NCBI RefSeq assembly: GCF_000185905.1
Contig: NC_014923.1
Location: 3,433,501 to 3,497,500, forward strand
DNA: 64,000 nucleotides
Direction: 5' to 3'
Origin: Mesorhizobium ciceri biovar biserrulae WSM1271
Lineage (GTDB): Bacteria > Pseudomonadota > Alphaproteobacteria > Rhizobiales > Rhizobiaceae
The position numbers and the translations under genes were made by a program. Under the pieces are notes generated by a model, which saw nothing but the letters and a program-made list of their open reading frames with translations, was not told the DNA's origin and made no database searches. Positions 1-7,653 of the stretch are shown piece by piece (position 1 is the first letter of the stretch; the number at the start of each line of letters is the position of its first letter).

Positions 1-819
1 GACACGTTCGAGGATCTGACGCCGGAACGCCTGGCTGAAATCATCGATCTCTATGACGCCGGCAAGGGTGCTGCGGTGGAACCGGGGCCGCAGAATGGCC
101 GCACCGGCTCGGAGCCGGCCTCCGGCCTCACCACGCTGAAGAGCGAAAAGGCGATCCTCAAGTCGACCCGCGACAGGGAAGCCAGGGAGGCGGCCAAGGC
201 CGCCAGGGCGGCACCCGACGCGATCGTCGCAGCGCCGGTGCCGGCGCCGGCCGCGGCCCCTGTCGCACCGTCCAACACCAGCAAGCCGAAGACCGACGCC
301 CCTGAAACCAGCCCGGCGTTGAAGACGCCTTCAAAAACCAAGGTCGCGCCGGCGGTTGAAAAGGCGGCGAGTGTTGCCGCTCCACTGCATTCGGCCGCCA
401 ATGCCAACAAGGCAGACTCCAAAGTCGAGCAGGTTTCCAAGCAGCGCAGTGGCCCCATCACCAAGGCCGAGCCGGCCTCCGCCTTCAAGGCGCCAGAGGT
501 CAAGGTACCGGCCGCCAAGCCGGCCAAACCGTCGCTCGGGGACAAGAACCGCCCGGCCGGCATCGACAGGCCGGCACAGGTCGATGACCTCAAACTGATC
601 TCCGGCGTCGGCCCCAAGATCGAGGGCATCCTGCATACGCTGGGCATCTTTACCTTCGCGCAGGTCGCGTCGTGGAAGAAGGCCGAACGCGAGTGGGTGG
701 ATGGCTATCTCTCTTTCCAGGGCCGCATCGATCGCGACGACTGGGTCAAGCAGGCCAAGGCGCTCGCCAAGGGTGGCGTCGCCGAATACATCCGCGTCTT
801 CGGCAAGAAGCCGGTCTGA
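1..819 (+). CDS. nuoE: NADH-quinone oxidoreductase subunit E, 3' part, with long C-terminal extension (partial)
   Basis: The reading frame is open from base 1 and ends at TGA 817-819, so the 5' end lies outside the window. The first 30 or so residues (EDLTPERLAEIIDLYDAGKG) match the usual C-terminus of the 24-kDa NuoE subunit of complex I; its 2Fe-2S cysteines must lie upstream. About 240 further residues follow. There is an Ala/Pro/Lys-rich low-complexity linker (about residues 40-190 of the visible part), then a compact domain at about residues 194-260 with helix-hairpin-helix character (LKLISGVGPKIEGILHTLGI). The same domain ends the protein encoded between nuoF and nuoG. The identity as nuoE rests mainly on context (nuoF begins 10 bp later). 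The role of the extension is unknown. Confidence 0.9.
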   Translation, partial: DTFEDLTPERLAEIIDLYDAGKGAAVEPGPQNGRTGSEPASGLTTLKSEKAILKSTRDREAREAAKAARAAPDAIVAAPVPAPAAAPVAPSNTSKPKTDAPETSPALKTPSKTKVAPAVEKAASVAAPLHSAANANKADSKVEQVSKQRSGPITKAEPASAFKAPEVKVPAAKPAKPSLGDKNRPAGIDRPAQVDDLKLISGVGPKIEGILHTLGIFTFAQVASWKKAEREWVDGYLSFQGRIDRDDWVKQAKALAKGGVAEYIRVFGKKPV

Positions 820-829
820 GGGACGAAAA

Positions 830-2134
830 ATGCTCGGGGATAAAGACCGCATCTTCACCAATATCTACGGCCTGTTCGACAAGTCCTTGGCCGGCGCGAT
901 GGCGCGCGGCGCCTGGGATAACACGCCCGGCATCGTCGCCAAGGGCCGCGAGTGGATCGTCAACGAGATGAAGGCGTCGGGCCTGCGCGGCCGTGGCGGC
1001 GCCGGCTTTCCGACCGGCCTCAAATGGTCGTTCATGCCCAAGCAGAGCGATGGCCGGCCGAGCTATCTCGTGATCAACGCCGACGAATCCGAGCCCGGCA
1101 CCTGCAAGGACCGCGACATCCTGCGCAACGACCCGCACACGCTGGTCGAGGGCGCGCTGCTTGCCGGTTTCGCCATGGGTGCGGTTGCCGCCTACATCTA
1201 TGTGCGCGGCGAGTTCATCCGCGAGCGCGAGGCGCTGCAGCGCGCGATCGAGGAGGCCTATGAGGCCAAGCTGATCGGCAAGAACAACACCTCCGGCTAC
1301 GATTTCGACATCTACATGCACCACGGCGCCGGCGCCTATATCTGCGGCGAGGAGACAGCGCTCCTCGAAAGCCTCGAAGGCAAGAAGGGCCAGCCGCGGC
1401 TGAAGCCGCCATTCCCGGCCAATGTCGGCCTCTATGGCTGCCCGACCACGGTCAACAATGTCGAATCGATCGCGGTTGCGCCGACCATCCTGCGCCGCGG
1501 TGCGGCCTGGTTCTCGTCCTTCGGCCGGCCCAACAATGTCGGCACCAAGCTGTTTTGCATCTCCGGCCATGTCAACAATCCGTGCACGGTCGAAGAGGCG
1601 ATGTCGATCCCGTTCCGCGAACTGATCGAGACGCATTGCGGCGGCATTCGCGGCGGCTGGGACAATCTTTTGGCGGTCATACCGGGCGGCGCTTCGGTGC
1701 CGCTGGTGCCGGCCGAGCAGATCATCGACGCGCCGATGGATTTCGACGCGCTGCGCGACCTCAAATCCGGCCTTGGAACCGCGGCTGTCATCGTCATGGA
1801 CAAGTCGACCGATGTCGTGAAGGCGATCGCGCGGCTTTCCTACTTCTACAAGCACGAGAGCTGCGGCCAGTGCACGCCATGCCGCGAAGGCACCGGCTGG
1901 ATGTGGCGGGTGATGGAACGGCTGGTGCGCGGCGAGGCGCAGAAGCGCGAGATCGATATGCTGCTCGACGTCACCAAGCAGATCGAAGGCCATACGATCT
2001 GCGCGCTGGGCGACGCGGCGGCATGGCCGATCCAGGGCCTGATGCGGCATTTCCGCGGCGAAGTGGAGCGGCGCATCGACGAGTTTTCGCGCAATGCGCA
2101 CCGGGCCGAGCCTGTGATGGTGGCGGCGGAATAG
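830..2134 (+). CDS. nuoF: NADH-quinone oxidoreductase subunit F (NADH- and FMN-binding)
   Basis: The 434-residue 51-kDa subunit of complex I oxidises NADH through FMN and passes electrons to the N3 4Fe-4S cluster on the cytoplasmic arm. Visible motifs are the glycine-rich FMN/NADH site GRGGAGFPTG (residues 54-63), NADESEPGTCKDRDI, GAGAYICGEETALLESLEG and the cluster ligands in ESCGQCTPCREG (Cys345, 348, 351) with Cys391 in HTICALGD. The ATG at 830 follows GAGGGA at the right distance; a longer in-frame extension back to 701 overlaps nuoE and is not needed. The length is normal for the family. Confidence 0.98.
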   Translation: MLGDKDRIFTNIYGLFDKSLAGAMARGAWDNTPGIVAKGREWIVNEMKASGLRGRGGAGFPTGLKWSFMPKQSDGRPSYLVINADESEPGTCKDRDILRNDPHTLVEGALLAGFAMGAVAAYIYVRGEFIREREALQRAIEEAYEAKLIGKNNTSGYDFDIYMHHGAGAYICGEETALLESLEGKKGQPRLKPPFPANVGLYGCPTTVNNVESIAVAPTILRRGAAWFSSFGRPNNVGTKLFCISGHVNNPCTVEEAMSIPFRELIETHCGGIRGGWDNLLAVIPGGASVPLVPAEQIIDAPMDFDALRDLKSGLGTAAVIVMDKSTDVVKAIARLSYFYKHESCGQCTPCREGTGWMWRVMERLVRGEAQKREIDMLLDVTKQIEGHTICALGDAAAWPIQGLMRHFRGEVERRIDEFSRNAHRAEPVMVAAE

Positions 2135-2205
2135 AAGAACGTTTTACGCGGACGAAAGTCCGCAGCGAAGGGCGGGGCGAACGACGAAACGACCAGGAGA
2201 ACTCT

Positions 2206-2895
2206 ATGGCGCCGTATTCGAACCCGCTGATGCCCAATTTGGACCAGATCGACAAGATGAACCAGGACTTGACCAGGATGATGCCGAAGGAGATGGCCAG
2301 TGCCGTCAACCTTTTCGTGCATCCTGTGGCGGGTGCGGCGGCGATGTCGGCGCTTGGCCTCGGGCTTGCCAATCATGCTTTCGGCGTCTGGCTGGGCGCG
2401 TTTTCAGGTGCGGCAGAAGCCTCGCAACGGCTGCTGCAGCCGATCGTCGATGATTTCGAGGCGCGCGTCGCCCAGTTCGATGAACCGAGTCCTTCCTCCA
2501 CCAAGGCACGGGCAACGGCGAAAACAATGATCGCCGAGGCGCAGTCCTTCGCCAGGGAGGTCACCGATATTGCCGCCAAGGAAGCCGCAACTGCCGTGCC
2601 GGCCGCAAACGCCGCTCCAGCAACAAGCGGCGTCGGCGATGTGCTGTTGCCCGAGGATTTCAGGCAGCCCAAGGCCATGCAGAAGCCGGCGAAACCGGCG
2701 GATCTCAAGGCGATATCCGGCATCGGGCCCAAGCTGGAGAAGGTTCTCAACGGCCTCGGTATCTGGACGTATGCCCAGATCGCGGCATGGACGCCGCAAG
2801 AGGTTGCCTGGGTCGAAGACTATCTGTCGCTCGGCGGCCGCATCGGCCGCGACGATTGGACAGCCCAAGCGGCGGCGCTCGCCGTCAAGAAGTGA
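2206..2895 (+). CDS. Complex I operon-embedded protein with helix-hairpin-helix-like C-terminus
   Basis: A 229-residue protein of no assigned function sits between nuoF and nuoG. The ATG at 2206 is preceded by AGGAGA at 2195-2200. Residues 1-70 resemble a phasin-like amphipathic region (MNQDLTRMMPKEMASAVNLF) with one moderately hydrophobic stretch (about 45-65). An Ala-rich linker follows, and residues 165-225 form a domain (LKAISGIGPKLEKVLNGLGI, then GRIGRDDW) almost superimposable on the one ending the NuoE extension at 580-780. Position and shared domain suggest an accessory or assembly partner of the NuoE/F/G module. That is inference, since no catalytic residues are visible. Confidence 0.85.
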   Translation: MAPYSNPLMPNLDQIDKMNQDLTRMMPKEMASAVNLFVHPVAGAAAMSALGLGLANHAFGVWLGAFSGAAEASQRLLQPIVDDFEARVAQFDEPSPSSTKARATAKTMIAEAQSFAREVTDIAAKEAATAVPAANAAPATSGVGDVLLPEDFRQPKAMQKPAKPADLKAISGIGPKLEKVLNGLGIWTYAQIAAWTPQEVAWVEDYLSLGGRIGRDDWTAQAAALAVKK

Positions 2896-2968
2896 ATGAA
2901 GTGCCCGACGTGGTCTCGACCGCGTCCGGAAAAAGAGATTGCGGGAACTCCGCAGGGGTTTGAGGCGA

Positions 2969-5050
2969 ATGGCAAAGCTCAAGGTCGACGGGAAAGAGAT
3001 CACTGTACCCGACCACTACACGCTGCTGCAGGCGGCGGAAGACGCTGGCGCGGAAGTGCCGCGCTTCTGCTTCCATGAGCGGCTGTCGATCGCCGGCAAT
3101 TGCCGCATGTGCCTGATCGAGGTGAAGGGCGGGCCGCCCAAGCCGCAGGCCTCCTGCGCCATGAACGTGCGCGACCTGCGTCCCGGCCCGAATGGCGAGG
3201 CACCGGAAATCTTCACCAACACGCCGATGGTCAAGAAGGCCAGGGAAGGCGTGATGGAGTTCCTGCTGATCAACCATCCGCTGGATTGCCCGATCTGCGA
3301 CCAGGGCGGCGAATGCGACCTGCAGGACCAGGCGATGGCCTTCGGCGTCGATTCCTCGCGCTATCACGAGAACAAGCGCGCGGTCGAAGACAAATACATC
3401 GGACCGCTGGTGAAGACGGTGATGAACCGCTGCATCCACTGCACGCGCTGCGTCCGCTTCACCACCGAAGTCGCCGGCATTTCCGAACTGGGCCTGATCG
3501 GCCGTGGCGAGGATGCCGAGATCACCACCTATCTCGAACAGGCGATGACCTCGGAGCTGCAGGGCAATGTCATCGACCTTTGCCCGGTCGGCGCGCTGAC
3601 CTCGAAGCCATTCGCCTTCCAGGCGCGGCCGTGGGAGCTGACCAAGACCGAATCCATCGACGTGATGGATGCCGTCGGCTCGGCGATCCGCGTCGATAGC
3701 CGGGGCCGCGAAGTGATGCGCATCCTGCCGCGCGTCAACGAGGCGGTGAACGAGGAGTGGATCTCCGACAAGACCCGCTTCATCTGGGACGGCCTGCGCA
3801 CGCAACGCCTTGACCGCCCCTATGTGCGCAAGGACGGCAGGCTGGTTGCTGCCAGCTGGGCCGAGGCCTTCGCCGCGATCAAGGACGCGGTGTCGAAGAC
3901 GGCGCCCGAAAAGATCGGCGCTATCGCGGGCGATCTCGCCGCCGTCGAAGAAACCTATGCGCTCAAGCTGCTGATGGCTTCGCTCGGCTCGAAGAACACC
4001 GATTGCCGCCAGGATGGCGCCGCACTCGACCCGGCGCTCGGCCGTGCGAGCTACATCTTCAACCCGACCATCGAAGGCATCGAGCAGGCCGATGCGGTGC
4101 TGATCATCGGCGCCAACCCACGCTATGAAGCCTCGGTGCTCAATGCCCGTATCCGCAAGCGCTGGCGGACCGGCAATCTGCCGGTCGGCGTCATCGGCGA
4201 TGTCGGCGATACCCGCTACGATTACGAACAGCTGGGCGCCGGGCCGGATTCGCTTGGGGATTTGGCCAACGGCAACGGCAAGTTCTTCCAGACGCTGAAG
4301 AAGGCGACACACCCGCTGATCATCGTGGGACAGGGCGCGCTGGCGCGTGCCGATGGCGCGGCCGTGCTCGGCCAGGCGGCCAAGCTCGCGGCCGCCGTCA
4401 ACGCTGCTCGCGCCGACTGGAACGGCTTTGCCGTGCTGCACAATGCGGCCGGGCGCGTCGGCGGTCTCGATCTCGGCTTCGTGCCGGGCGAGGGCGGCAG
4501 AAACGTTGCCGGCATGCTGGGCGAAATGGAGCTCTTGTTCCTGCTCGGCGCCGACGAGATCGACATGGCCAAGACCGGCGGCGCCTTCGTCGTCTATATC
4601 GGCACGCATGGCGACCAGGGCGCGCACCGCGCCAATGTCATCCTGCCGGCGGCCGCCTACACGGAAAAATCGGCCACCTATGTCAACACCGAAGGGCGTG
4701 TGCAGCAGACCAACCGCGCCGGCTTCGCGCCGGGCGAGGCGCGCGAGGACTGGGCGATCCTGCGGGCGCTGTCGGATGTGCTCGGCAAGAAACTGCCGTT
4801 CGATTCGCTGCCGCAGCTGCGCGCCAAGCTTTATGGCGAATACCCGCATCTGGCCCGTATCGACCAGGTCGCGGCCGGCAACGCCGAGGATATCGCCGAG
4901 GTGGCGAAGCTCGGCGGACGGCTGAACAAGGGCACCTTCACCTCGCCGGTGAAGGATTTCTACCTGACCAACCCGATCGCGCGGGCATCGGCCGTGATGG
5001 CGGAATGCTCGGCACTGGCCAAGAGCGGCTTCAAGCAGGCGGCGGAATAA
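2969..5050 (+). CDS. nuoG: NADH-quinone oxidoreductase subunit G
   Basis: The 693-residue 75-kDa subunit carries the iron-sulfur wire between NuoF and the quinone arm. The N-terminus has a plant-ferredoxin-type 2Fe-2S domain with Cys34, Cys45, Cys48 and Cys63. Next come the His-Cys motif HPLDCPICDQGGECDLQD and a 4Fe-4S site (CIHCTRCVRF, later DLCPVGAL), followed by a long molybdopterin-oxidoreductase-like domain that has lost its cofactor in this family. The ATG at 2969 was chosen over an upstream in-frame start at 2939 because the ferredoxin fold begins immediately (MAKLKVDG) and GAGG lies at 2962. Confidence 0.97.
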   Translation: MAKLKVDGKEITVPDHYTLLQAAEDAGAEVPRFCFHERLSIAGNCRMCLIEVKGGPPKPQASCAMNVRDLRPGPNGEAPEIFTNTPMVKKAREGVMEFLLINHPLDCPICDQGGECDLQDQAMAFGVDSSRYHENKRAVEDKYIGPLVKTVMNRCIHCTRCVRFTTEVAGISELGLIGRGEDAEITTYLEQAMTSELQGNVIDLCPVGALTSKPFAFQARPWELTKTESIDVMDAVGSAIRVDSRGREVMRILPRVNEAVNEEWISDKTRFIWDGLRTQRLDRPYVRKDGRLVAASWAEAFAAIKDAVSKTAPEKIGAIAGDLAAVEETYALKLLMASLGSKNTDCRQDGAALDPALGRASYIFNPTIEGIEQADAVLIIGANPRYEASVLNARIRKRWRTGNLPVGVIGDVGDTRYDYEQLGAGPDSLGDLANGNGKFFQTLKKATHPLIIVGQGALARADGAAVLGQAAKLAAAVNAARADWNGFAVLHNAAGRVGGLDLGFVPGEGGRNVAGMLGEMELLFLLGADEIDMAKTGGAFVVYIGTHGDQGAHRANVILPAAAYTEKSATYVNTEGRVQQTNRAGFAPGEAREDWAILRALSDVLGKKLPFDSLPQLRAKLYGEYPHLARIDQVAAGNAEDIAEVAKLGGRLNKGTFTSPVKDFYLTNPIARASAVMAECSALAKSGFKQAAE

Positions 5051-5052
5051 GC

Positions 5053-6096
5053 ATGGACACTTTCTTCTCCTTCTACGTGCTGCCGGCGCTGCTGATCCTG
5101 TTGAAGTCAGTCGTGCTGATCGTCGTTCTTTTGATCTTCGTCGCCTACATCCTCTACGCCGACCGCAAGATCTGGGCGGCGGTGCAATTGCGCCGTGGCC
5201 CGAACGTCGTCGGCCCCTGGGGCACGCTGCAGGCTTTCGCCGATCTGTTGAAGTTCGTCTTCAAGGAGCCGGTCATCCCGTCCGGCGCCAACAAGGGCGT
5301 GTTTCTTTTGGCGCCGCTGGTGTCGGCCGTGCTGGCGATCTCGGCCTGGGCGGTCATCCCGGTCAGCCACGGCTGGGCGATCGCCAACGTCAATGTCGGC
5401 ATCCTCTATGTCTTCGCCATCTCCTCGCTCGAGGTCTACGGCGTGATCATGGGCGGCTGGGCGTCGAACTCGAAATATCCGTTCCTCGGCGCGCTGCGCT
5501 CGGCCGCGCAGATGGTGTCCTACGAAGTCTCGATCGGCTTCGTCATCGTCACCGTTCTGCTCACCGCCGGCTCGCTCAACCTCACCGATATCGTGCTGTC
5601 GCAGCATGACGGAATTGGTACGCGGCTTGGCCTGCCCAACACCTTCCTCGACTGGAACTGGCTGGCGCTGTTCCCGATGTTCATCATCTTCTTCATCTCG
5701 GCGCTGGCCGAGACGAACCGCCCGCCCTTCGATCTGGTGGAAGCCGAATCGGAACTGGTCGCCGGCCACATGGTCGAATATTCGTCGACCCCGTTCCTTT
5801 TGTTCTTCCTCGGCGAGTATGTCGCCATCGTGCTGATGTGCGCGCTGGCCACCATCCTGTTCCTCGGCGGCTGGCTGCCTCCGTTCGACTTCGCGCCGTT
5901 CACCTGGGTGCCGGGCGTCATCTGGTTCGTGCTGAAAGTCTGCTTCGTGTTCTTCGGCATCTCCATGGTGAAGGCCTTCGTGCCGCGCTACCGCTACGAC
6001 CAATTGATGCGGCTTGGCTGGAAAGTGTTCCTGCCGATCTCGCTGTTCATGGTGGTCGCCACCGCGGCCTTCCTCAAGATCACGGGGTTTGCGTGA
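5053..6096 (+). CDS. nuoH: NADH-quinone oxidoreductase subunit H
   Basis: The 347-residue polytopic membrane subunit joins the peripheral arm to the proton-pumping arm and forms part of the quinone chamber. It has about eight hydrophobic segments. Family signatures are visible: YADRKIWAAVQLRRGPNVVG near the N-terminus and ALAETNRPPFDLVEAESELV in the middle, which carries the acidic loop facing the quinone site. It starts 2 bp after the nuoG stop, and its TGA overlaps the nuoI start (ATGA-type junction at 6094-6098), so the two are probably translationally coupled. Confidence 0.98.
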   Translation: MDTFFSFYVLPALLILLKSVVLIVVLLIFVAYILYADRKIWAAVQLRRGPNVVGPWGTLQAFADLLKFVFKEPVIPSGANKGVFLLAPLVSAVLAISAWAVIPVSHGWAIANVNVGILYVFAISSLEVYGVIMGGWASNSKYPFLGALRSAAQMVSYEVSIGFVIVTVLLTAGSLNLTDIVLSQHDGIGTRLGLPNTFLDWNWLALFPMFIIFFISALAETNRPPFDLVEAESELVAGHMVEYSSTPFLLFFLGEYVAIVLMCALATILFLGGWLPPFDFAPFTWVPGVIWFVLKVCFVFFGISMVKAFVPRYRYDQLMRLGWKVFLPISLFMVVATAAFLKITGFA

Positions 6097-6587
6097 TGTC
6101 CGCTCTTTCCCAAGCCGCCAAATCGCTGCTGCTGCAGGATTTCGTCAGCGCCTTCTTCCTGTCGATGCGCCAGTTCTTCGCGCCGAAGGAGACGATCAAC
6201 TATCCGCACGAGAAGGGGCCGACCAGCCCGCGCTTCCGCGGCGAGCATGCGTTGCGCCGTTACCCGAACGGCGAGGAACGCTGCATTGCCTGCAAATTGT
6301 GCGAGGCGATCTGCCCGGCGCAGGCCATCACCATCGAGGCCGGCCCGCGCCGCAACGACGGCACCCGCCGCACGGTGCGCTACGACATCGACATGGTGAA
6401 GTGCATCTATTGCGGCTTCTGCCAGGAAGCCTGCCCGGTCGACGCCATTGTCGAGGGGCCGAATTTCGAGTTCGCGACGGAGACGCGCGAGGAACTCTAC
6501 TACGACAAGGACAGACTGTTGGCGAATGGCGACCGGTGGGAGCGCGAGCTGGCGCGCAACATCTCGCTGGACTCGCCCTACCGCTGA
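6096..6587 (+). CDS. nuoI: NADH-quinone oxidoreductase subunit I (two 4Fe-4S clusters)
   Basis: The 163-residue ferredoxin-like subunit carries clusters N6a and N6b. Two classic CxxCxxCxxxCP motifs are present: CIACKLCEAICPAQAI and CIYCGFCQEACPVDAI. An amphipathic N-terminal helix (LLLQDFVSAFFLSMRQFF) matches the membrane-surface anchor of the family. The start ATG overlaps the nuoH stop. The following 125-bp gap to nuoJ is the longest inside this operon and contains hairpins, described separately. Confidence 0.98.
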   Translation: MSALSQAAKSLLLQDFVSAFFLSMRQFFAPKETINYPHEKGPTSPRFRGEHALRRYPNGEERCIACKLCEAICPAQAITIEAGPRRNDGTRRTVRYDIDMVKCIYCGFCQEACPVDAIVEGPNFEFATETREELYYDKDRLLANGDRWERELARNISLDSPYR

Positions 6588-6667
6588 TATTTGACGCATG
6601 GACGGGGCGAGGGGCCTCGTCTAAGGACACAACGAAACTTGCGGCCGGAGGCGGCAGCAAACATCGA

Positions 6668-6711
6668 AACAGGACGGTTGTCCTGTTTGTACAGGAACCC
6701 GGGGGATCCCC
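6668..6711 (+). promoter_or_regulatory. Overlapping hairpins before nuoJ
   Basis: An 8-bp perfect stem AACAGGAC-GGTT-GTCCTGTT spans 6668-6687. Its right arm can instead pair with ACAGGA at 6691-6696, so two mutually exclusive hairpins are possible. Just downstream, GGGGATCCCC at 6702-6711 is a perfect 10-bp palindrome that contains the only plausible ribosome binding site (GGGGGA, 6701-6706) and ends 1 nt before the nuoJ ATG. The sequence symmetry is seen directly. A role in setting nuoJ expression is inference. Confidence 0.45.
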
Positions 6712-6712
6712 A

Positions 6713-7333
6713 ATGTTGAGTGGACTAGAGGCGGCCTTTTTCTACCTCTTCGCCTTTGTCGCGGTGGCATCGGCGTTCATGGTCATTTCGTCGCGCAACC
6801 CCGTGCATTCGGTGCTGTTCCTGATCCTGACCTTCTTCAACGCCGCCGGCCTGTTCATGCTGACCGGCGCCGAGTTCCTGGCGATGATCCTGCTCGTCGT
6901 CTATGTCGGCGCGGTGATGGTTCTGTTCCTGTTCGTCGTCATGATGCTCGACGTCGATTTCGCCGAACTGAAGAGCGGCGCCCTGCAATATGCGCCGATC
7001 GGCGCGCTGGTCGGGCTGATCCTGGCGGCGGAGCTGATCGTGGTTCTCGGCGGCTACACCTTCGCGCCGCAGCTCGCTTCGACGGTCTCCAAGCCCATTC
7101 CGGATCTTGCCACGCGGACCAATACCGCCGCGCTCGGCGACATCCTCTATACGGACTACCTCTACTACTTCCAGATTTCGGGCCTCGTGCTGCTGGTCGC
7201 CATGATCGGCGCCATCGTGCTGACGCTGCGCCACAAGCCAGGCGTCAAGCGGCAGTCGATCGCAGCCCAGGTCGGCCGCACACCGGCGACCGGCATGGAA
7301 ATCCGCAAGGTCAAGACAGGCGAGGGACTCTGA
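6713..7333 (+). CDS. nuoJ: NADH-quinone oxidoreductase subunit J
   Basis: A 206-residue membrane subunit with five hydrophobic segments. The family sequence around SRNPVHSVLFLILTFFNAAGLFMLTGAEFLAMILLVVYVGAVMVLFLFVVMML is split over helices 2 and 3, including the helix that is distorted by a pi-bulge in known structures. The C-terminus is a short charged tail (residues about 180-206). The ATG at 6713 follows a GC-rich palindrome that encloses the likely ribosome binding site. Confidence 0.97.
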   Translation: MLSGLEAAFFYLFAFVAVASAFMVISSRNPVHSVLFLILTFFNAAGLFMLTGAEFLAMILLVVYVGAVMVLFLFVVMMLDVDFAELKSGALQYAPIGALVGLILAAELIVVLGGYTFAPQLASTVSKPIPDLATRTNTAALGDILYTDYLYYFQISGLVLLVAMIGAIVLTLRHKPGVKRQSIAAQVGRTPATGMEIRKVKTGEGL

Positions 7334-7334
7334 G

Positions 7335-7643
7335 ATGGTTGTCGGCATCGCACATTATCTGACCGTATCGGCTGTTCTGTTCACGCTCGGCGTGTTCGGC
7401 ATCTTCCTGAACCGCAAGAACGTCATCGTCATCCTGATGTCGGTCGAGCTGATCCTGCTGGCGGTCAACATCAACTTCGTCGCCTTTTCGGCAGCACTCG
7501 GCGATCTGGTCGGCCAGGTGTTCGCGCTGTTCGTGCTGACGGTCGCGGCGGCCGAAGCCGCCATCGGACTTGCCATTCTCGTCGTCTTCTTCCGCAACCG
7601 CGGCTCGATCGCGGTCGAAGACGTGAACATGATGAAGGGTTGA
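7335..7643 (+). CDS. nuoK: NADH-quinone oxidoreductase subunit K
   Basis: A 102-residue subunit with three transmembrane helices, homologous to MrpC. Conserved membrane glutamates are visible in MSVELILLAVNINFVAF and in AAAEAAIGLAILVVFFRNRG. It starts 1 bp after the nuoJ stop. The length is normal for the family, and it belongs to the proton-translocating arm. Confidence 0.98.
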   Translation: MVVGIAHYLTVSAVLFTLGVFGIFLNRKNVIVILMSVELILLAVNINFVAFSAALGDLVGQVFALFVLTVAAAEAAIGLAILVVFFRNRGSIAVEDVNMMKG

Positions 7644-7653
7644 CGGAACCACC

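Noticed and set aside
2885..4849. A 654-codon open frame on the minus strand across nuoG.
   Set aside because: It is the antisense shadow of a highly biased GC-rich gene; the plus-strand protein has full family motifs and the antisense product has none.
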